Shown piece after piece: positions 58,055-64,000 of a DNA stretch of 64,000 nucleotides. The stretch is from Megaustenia siamemsis. Lineage: Eukaryota; Mollusca; Gastropoda; Stylommatophora; Ariophantidae. The DNA lies in assembly GCA_032433765.1 (NCBI GenBank), contig JAVIAB010000124.1, positions 78,885,465 through 78,949,464 of the forward strand, written 5' to 3'. Below the pieces are notes generated by a model, which was not told where the DNA came from, ran no database searches, and was given only the letters and a program-made list of their open reading frames with translations. The translations under genes and the position numbers were made by a program. Position 1 is the stretch's first letter. The number at the start of each line of letters is the position of its first letter.

Positions 58055-59215
58055 TATCCACCACGTCCCATGTATACATAACTTTATCTACCACGTCCCT
58101 TGGTTTCCTAAGTTTATCCACCACGTCCCATGCTTTCATAAGTTTATCCACCACGTCCCTTGGTTTCATAAGTTTATCCACCTTTCCCATGTTTTCATAA
58201 GTTTATCCACCACGTCCCTTGGTTTCATAAGTTTATCCACCACGTCCCATGCTTTCATAAGTTTATCCACACCGTCCTTTGGTTTCATAAGTTTATTCAC
58301 CACGTCCCATGTATTAATAAGTTTATCCACCACGTCCCATGTATTAATAAGTTTATCCACCACGTCCCTTGGTTTCATAAGTTTATTCACCACGTCCCAT
58401 GTATTAATAAGTTTATCCACAGTCACTTGTTTTCATCAATGTATTGCCACAGTCACGTGTTTTCATAAATTTATTACCACAGTCACTTGTTTTCATAAAT
58501 TTATTGCCACAGTCACGTGTTTTCATAAATTTATTGCCACAGTCACTTGTTTTCATAAATTTATTGCCACAGTCACTTGTTTTCATAAATTTATTGCCAC
58601 AGTCACTTGTTTTTGTAAATTTATTTCCACAGTCACTTGTTTTCATAAATTTATTGCCACAGTCACTTGTTTTTGTAAATTTATTGCCACAGTCACTTGT
58701 TTTTGTAAATTTATTGCCACAGTCACTTGTTTTCATAAATTTTTTGCCACAGTCACTTGTTTTCATAAATTTATTGGCACAGTCACTTGTTTTTGTAAAT
58801 TTATTTCCACAGTCACTTGTTTTCATAAATTTATTGCCACAGTCACTTGTTTTCGTAAATTTATTGCCAGTCACTTTTTTTCGTAAATTTATTGCCACAG
58901 TCACTTGTTTTCATAAATTTATTGCCACAGTCACTTGTTTTCATAAATTTATTGGCAAAGTCACTTGTTTTCATAAATTTATTGCCACAGTCACTTGTTT
59001 TCATAAATTTATTGCCACAGTCACTTGTTTTCGTAAATTTATTGCCACAGTCACTTGTTTTCGTAAATTTATTTCCACAGTCACTTGTTTTCATAAATTT
59101 ATTGCCACAGTCACTTGTTTTCATAAATTTATTGCCACAGTCACTTGTTTTTGTAAATTTATTGCCATAGTCACTTGTTTTTTGTAAATTTATTGCCACC
59201 ATCGCTTGGCTTCAT
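58055..59215. repeat. 30-bp minisatellite with two unit types, about 38 copies
   Basis: The first block (to about 58410) uses CATAAGTTTATCCACCACGT plus CCCTTGGTTT; the second uses CATAAATTTATTGCCACAGT plus CACTTGTTTT. The period of ten codons leaves several frames open. The array ends about 90 bp before the receptor's last exon. Confidence 0.93.
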
Positions 59216-59307
59216 AAATTCTTCGCTTCTTTAGATTGTTCTTTTGACACATCAACTCATTTCCGTTTCTGTGCCATTACGTTTCACTGCCACTCATTAT
59301 CTTGCAG

Positions 59308-59478
59308 GTGACGAGGTTGATGTCTGTCTCCTGTGGTGGGATGATCGGTTTCAGTGTTGTTGCCATCATCATCGTCATTATTGGAATAGTCGTCTGCATC
59401 TACCCATCGAAACCAAACCGGATATCGCCTATTCTAGAAGACAGCACACATGGCATGTCCAATGGGCGACACCTTTGA
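59308..59478 (+). CDS. CD36/SCARB-type receptor, last exon with C-terminal membrane helix
   Basis: The exon follows the acceptor cattatcttgcag and encodes 56 residues plus a TGA stop at 59476-59478. It joins the 14871 exon in phase 0, giving FKHLVTRLMSVSCGG. A hydrophobic helix of about 22 residues (IGFSVVAIIIVIIGIVVCIY) is followed by a short basic then polar tail, SKPNRISPILEDSTHG, ending NGRHL. This matches the second transmembrane segment and short cytosolic tail of CD36-family proteins. A membrane-proximal cysteine at the cytosolic face could be palmitoylated, as in CD36, but this is inference. Protein motif order and codon phase across all four exons support assigning this distant exon to the same gene. 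Confidence 0.82.
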   Translation: MTRLMSVSCGGMIGFSVVAIIIVIIGIVVCIYPSKPNRISPILEDSTHGMSNGRHL

Positions 59479-59715
59479 CGCTCGTGCATCTACGGAGGGT
59501 AACCTCAACAAAATGCTGTATTATCTAGATTCATGTTGATCATCACGTAAACAAGAATTATGAAAACTAAATATACTTTGCTCCATCGTTTATCCCAAAA
59601 TTTAGAACATTACGCGTCTTCTGTTATCTTCTTCGTCTTCATTTCACTTGCTCACGTTTTTAATGATTGGATGCGGCAACAAATATCATCATAATATAAT
59701 TTGCTATATTTATAA

Positions 59716-59721
59716 AATAAA
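59716..59721 (+). terminator. candidate polyadenylation signal for CD36-type gene
   Basis: A canonical AATAAA hexamer lies about 240 bp downstream of the TGA that ends the receptor's last exon. It is the nearest clean hexamer I noticed in the sense strand. The position fits a short 3' UTR, but no cleavage site can be confirmed. Confidence 0.45.
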
Positions 59722-59959
59722 ATGTGATCGACTTTACTCAAATGGAGAACGTGAAACACCGCTAGCACTTCTCCAGAATATTTTCCAAACATCACGCTCA
59801 ATTTTTGACATCCAAGCGACAAACCACAAATGGCACGTGCTGTAATTAACTATCAGAGGAGACGTAAAAATGACGTGTCTGCGCGATGAATAATTTTTTT
59901 TAATAATCAGAATGTTCAGTTGTCAATCGTTTAGACACATCAATAAGAAGTAAAAGGGA

Positions 59960-59963
<4 letters not shown>

Positions 59964-60002
<39 letters not shown>

Positions 60003-60025
60003 AGGGAGGGAGGGAGAGAGAGAGA
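59964..60025. repeat. (GA)n/(GGGA)n microsatellite
   Basis: A pure GA run of about 30 bp is followed by GGGAGGGAGGGA and a second GA run. Confidence 0.95.
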
Positions 60026-60734
60026 ACGAGATTATACTATTTAAAATGTAGATCTTTTATTTCATTTCCGAACAGATATCCTCCACCTTATCGATTGGTT
60101 CGTTGACTGGTTATAATTGTGCTCCGTGTGCATGTCAAATGTCTGTTGGCAAAATAATGTCACTGATGCAGTGGTAAAAGTGTGTACCTTTTCTTGTGAA
60201 TTTCGAATGTTATATGTTTTACACACAGAAAAGCTCTATGTTAAACACAATCATGTGTAACCAGTGAGCTATAGTAATTATCAGCGAGCACACTGGTCAC
60301 GTCATCTGTTTAAGGAAACTGAATATGTTGATTTGTTTTTTGAATTCTTTATTTTCCCATCTGTTATCTAGTCACGTTTTTTTAAAACAAAAATTGCCGG
60401 ATAGTCATTCTCCATACACGTAATTACTGTATTTGAACATGAAACAATTATTCACAAAATTATGACAGACCTTTCTATAATCTTGTATGTGCATATTGTT
60501 TTTTTTTGTGAAATCTCATTTCTGTTTGAGTTAGATTGGATTTATTGTCTTCCTCGATAGTACTTTAAGGGTGAATCACTGCAGGGCTAGAATTGATGGA
60601 TTTTTATGGATTTTGGTGGAATTGAGGTGGATTTCCATAGACACTGATAATGACGGCTGAGTACGGACGCCCCGGACAAAGTGTCCAGATGAAGTGTTCC
60701 TAAACACTCTCAAAGATCATAATTGACACTATAA
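60026..60734. other. unassigned 3' flank of the receptor gene
   Basis: AT-rich, no gene or repeat family recognised. Confidence 0.5.
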
Positions 60735-61495
60735 GGGGAGATAACCGTGGAAAAGGCAAGATAATCGTGGACAAGTTAAGATACTCGTGGAAAAGTTAAG
60801 ATACTCGTGGAAAAGTCAGGATACTCGTGGAAAAGTCAGGATACTCGTGGAAAAGTCAGGATACTCGTGGAAAAGTCAGGATACTCGTGGAAAAGTCAGG
60901 ATACTCGTGGAAAAGTCAAGGTACTCGTGGAAAAGTTAAGATAATCTTGGAAAAGTTAAGATAATCTTGGAAAAGTTAAGATAATCGTGGAAAAGTTAAG
61001 ATACTCGTGGAAAAGTTAAGATACTCGTGGAAAAGTCAGGATACTCGTGGAAAAGTCAGGATACTCGTGGAAAAGTCAGGATACTCGTGGAAAAGTCAGG
61101 ATACTCGTGGAAAAGTCAAGGTACTCGTGGAAAAGTTAAGATACTCGTGGAAAAGTTAAGATAATCTTGGAAAAGTTAAGATAATCTTGGAAAAGTTAAG
61201 ATAATCGTGGAAAAGTTAAGATAATCGTGAAAAAGTCAAGATAACTGTGGAAAAGTAAAGATACTCGTGGACAAGTTAAAATAATCGTGGAAAAGTCAAG
61301 ATACTCGTGGAAAAGTTAAGATAATCTTGGGACAGTTAAGATAATCGTGGAAAAGTTAAGATAATCGTGGAAAAGTCAAGATACTCGTGGAAAAGTTAAG
61401 ATACTCGTGGAAAAAAGTTAAGATAATCGTGGAAAAGTTAGGATAATCGTGGAAAAGTTAGGATAATCGTGGAAAAGTCAAGATAATCGTGAACA
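60735..61495. repeat. 20-bp minisatellite, about 37 copies
   Basis: The unit is GATACTCGTGGAAAAGTCAG or GATAATCGTGGAAAAGTTAA. A block of about 200-240 bp with ordered variants is repeated (60760-60980 and 61000-61210). It lies downstream of the receptor gene. Confidence 0.93.
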
Positions 61496-61639
61496 TTAAA
61501 AATAGAAGTAGATAATCATGAGAATAGTGTTGATAAAATGGAGATTCTTGCTAGGATATAATAGTAATATATACGAATAATAGAGGCGACTCTTAACTTA
61601 CTGATTTAGTTATTTTTTTAAATGTGTATTCTAATGACT

Positions 61640-62050
61640 TTTAATGAGTTTTTATATTGGTCGGGCGGTATGTATGGTGTGGGTATGGTACATAGTGACC
61701 TATGATAAATGGAATAACATAAGGTCGAACCATAGTTGACAGATTGATTTATTTTTTAATAGTATTTTAGTGGGTTTTAATGGTATTTTAGGTTGGCGGG
61801 GCAGTATGTATGGTGTGGTGGTTGTAAAGAGTGACTGAACGATAGATTTATTTATCTATTTATCGGTCACACTGCTCAACCACCCTAAAAACCCATTAAA
61901 ATACCAATTTTAAAATCAATCGTTCAACTATGAGTCACCGATATTCTTCTTCTTATCTTTTTATCAGTGCCTCTTTACAACCATTACACCGTACATACTG
62001 GTCCGCGACCCTTAAAACTCATTAAAATACAAATTAAAAACAAAACAATA
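61640..62050. repeat. cluster of direct and inverted short repeats
   Basis: TATGTATGGTGTGG with GGGTTTTAATGGTATTTTA occurs in direct orientation at 61668 and 61740-61815, and in inverted form at 61880-61905 and 61980-62030. Confidence 0.65.
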
Positions 62051-62289
62051 GGTCAATTATGAGTCGTCGCTATTCTTATATTTCACTATATATCTCAACA
62101 GATTTTTCCCCTAACCAACATTTTTTCACGATGATCTCCCCTTGTTGTGTCCATCATAATCTTTGGGGGTGCTGGTGTTTCCCAGTTTTATCTGGGGGTG
62201 TCCGGGTTGTCAGTGTCGAAATCTATCTCAAATTCACCAAAATCATTTAATATCCATAAATTCAAGTCCATAATTATTGAACGGGTGCG

Positions 62290-62720
62290 CCTTAATGTAC
62301 TACTTTCCTGTTCAGCATATGTATATAGTATAGAAACATGGACAATCAATAAACAATATTAAAGAAATAAAAATGCAAATGCAGTTCTGAAGGAAATGGT
62401 CAAGACTTCTAGATCACAGAAGGGAGACAAGTGAGAAAGTTGTAGAAGAAGTGTCAGAGCTACACAATGACTACCATAACTTGAAGACTATCACAGCTCT
62501 TTAGTCATTCGATGGGAAGATAGGCGTTGGGGCACTTACACATCACAAGGAAAATGAAGGCAACAATCAAAAAACAATTGCTAAGAGAGGAATATTTGAC
62601 AGAATGTTCCAGAAGTTACATTGAACAAAAGATGTTACTCGTGGATCTAATGAGGTAAGCCATGGACAGAGGCAACGAAGATGTGTGATAGCGTATGTCA
62701 TTCGGTTTGATGGGGGAAAA
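62290..62720 (+). pseudogene. non-LTR retrotransposon fragment (family 1-like), highly degraded
   Basis: A short stretch encodes YSIETWTINKQ, comparable to the CESWTIGQQ region of family 1. The sequence after it is only weakly similar and full of stops. Confidence 0.4.
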
Positions 62721-62884
62721 CGTAAGCCATAAATAATTCCTCAAAATGACGTAGAGTAAGTTGTAACAATGTTCCCACCTTGAAGTCATGCCCTAATCAT
62801 TCTCTTGCTAGTGGGACTAATCCATACATTACTGAACCATGTTGTGTTAAGAGCCAATAACGTTTGTACGTCTAAATAGATCTT

Positions 62885-63430
62885 CATGGGTCTTCTGGTT
62901 AATATGGCGGATAGGCAACAGGGATCCGTTGACGCACTGTCAGAAAAATGTTCCTTGTTGCAGTTTCCTCATATTCCAAGTCCGGCTTGCTGCCGGTGCT
63001 ACTAAGTAGTGCTCTGTGCGTACTGTGAGCTGTGAGCTGTTTGCTGTGAGCTGTGAGCTGTGTGTTTCATCCTGATGGTGCTTCTATATTCAGATTGCTT
63101 ACGATGGAAGATAATTTCGTTTGACAAAGGACAGTTCAGATGCGTTCACTGTCGGTGCAATAACACGCCTCATGTCTTTTGACGAGTGCTGTGTTTGCTA
63201 CGATGGGGACTGCAACTGCCTTTCTTTATTTAAATATTTGATGAGATGTTAATTAGGATGATTCCACTGGCACGGCCGGTTGAGCAATCATGGATTTCCA
63301 TTCGTTTGCAGCAATACAATTATGGATTTCCATTCGTTTGCAGCAATACAATTATGGATTTCCATTCGTTTGCAGCAATACAATTATGGATTTCCATTCG
63401 TTTGCAACGATACCCGGGCCTCCGAAAAAC
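62885..63430 (+). repeat. dispersed repeat M2, copy with internal expansions
   Basis: It is collinear with 54300-54720 reversed, but has two local expansions: CTGTGAGCTG units at 63020-63062 and the 32-bp unit at 63280-63415. Confidence 0.78.
63280..63415. repeat. 32-bp repeat inside a dispersed repeat copy, 4 copies
   Basis: Four units of CAATTATGGATTTCCATTCG plus TTTGCAGCAATA expand a segment that is single-copy in the related repeats at 14385 and 54330. Confidence 0.9.
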
Positions 63431-64000
63431 CAAAACCATAGATTTTCATTCCATCCTATCTGCCGTCTCTCATAATTCTACATCGTCTGTGTTATCAAAA
63501 ATGTGATTCCATTTATATCTATCATGAAGACGAACAAATTTGATACACATTTTTTATTTCTTTTGTCAACCATTCCTTGTGCGTGTTTGTATAAGTAAGT
63601 TACATAGTAAGCTGGCGACATATCTGACCAGTCTGTTCTGAGCTGTGAGTTGAGTTGCCAGGCATGCAGTTTGTATGCATCGTCTAAATAATCTTGGTTT
63701 AAGTCGTTATTACATGCTGACTATCAATTACTTATATTGTCTCTAACTAGATGTGTTTGTGCATTGCAAATTTACTTCTTTTTTTATTTCATAACATTTG
63801 CGAATTAGAAGTAAACAAAAATATATCTATAAGTAATATAAATAAGTATAAATGCACCCAGAGATGTATAAGAAGATGTAAATGTACAATAAGATAGATT
63901 TTAATAGATCTTCGGGTATGTGTCCAGTCTTATATATGCCATTGAGTTTGAATTAAGAAAGATATAGTTACCCTTTAACAAAAACATGTTGATTCAATGT

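Noticed and set aside
57930..59202. Long frames (up to 316 codons) over the 30-bp array
   Set aside because: The period is ten codons, and frames on both strands are open with low complexity.

Overview
This window is eukaryotic DNA, most likely from an invertebrate with a large, repeat-rich genome. A mollusc is my best guess, but that rests on overall character and not on a diagnostic gene. The evidence is spliced genes with GT/AG introns, many 5'-truncated non-LTR retrotransposons, several tRNA-derived SINE families, and more than twenty minisatellite or microsatellite arrays. There are no bacterial-type operons, ribosome binding sites, CRISPR arrays or true tRNA/rRNA genes. Nearly all long open frames are by-products of tandem repeats or transposon debris.

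Three host genes can be reconstructed by splice-site and phase matching. (1) A plus-strand CD36/SCARB/LIMP-2 (class B scavenger receptor) type gene has its last four coding exons at 7677-7916, 12520-12677, 14680-14871 and 59308-59478. The 5' part lies outside the window or was not found. Its last intron is 44.4 kb long. (2) A minus-strand two-exon Schlafen-like (AlbA_2 domain) gene is at 55160-54828 and 49719-48880. (3) A second, diverged Schlafen-like gene on the minus strand has exons at about 23030-22806, 21063-20888 and 18478-18121. Both Schlafen-like genes are antisense and nested inside the last intron of the CD36-type gene.

The rest is mobile or repetitive DNA. 1-3880: 49-bp, 44-bp and 57-bp minisatellites and a TTAG/TTGG tract. 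4370-10200: retrotransposon 3' ends around the first receptor exon. 10880-14680: TAAAC-rich and 38-bp arrays and SINE copies around the next exons. 14897-17400: a 45-bp minisatellite, a SINE with flanking 110-bp direct repeats, a 50-bp perfect palindrome and an ATT/ACC microsatellite. 18-23 kb: the diverged Schlafen-like gene with a CTGT/CCGT tetranucleotide array in an intron. 24-30 kb: 51-bp, 42-44-bp and TATACAGTGC-type arrays. 31.7-37.8 kb: one 14-15-bp-based minisatellite split by a chimeric 3.1-kb retrotransposon insertion. 39-44 kb: SINE-1 copies and long modular dispersed repeats, partly as an inverted pair. 44851-46933: an apparently intact Tc1/mariner-superfamily transposon (DD83E spacing, 27-bp inverted repeats, TA duplication). 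48-56 kb: the intact Schlafen-like gene with a 12-bp-based array in its neighbourhood. 57.7-61.5 kb: (TA)n, a 30-bp array ending about 90 bp before the receptor's last exon, that exon, (GA)n and a 20-bp array. 61.5-64 kb: dispersed repeats.

No evident pathway links the three host genes; what they share is physical nesting. All assignments come from reading the sequence and recalling family patterns; no database search was run.
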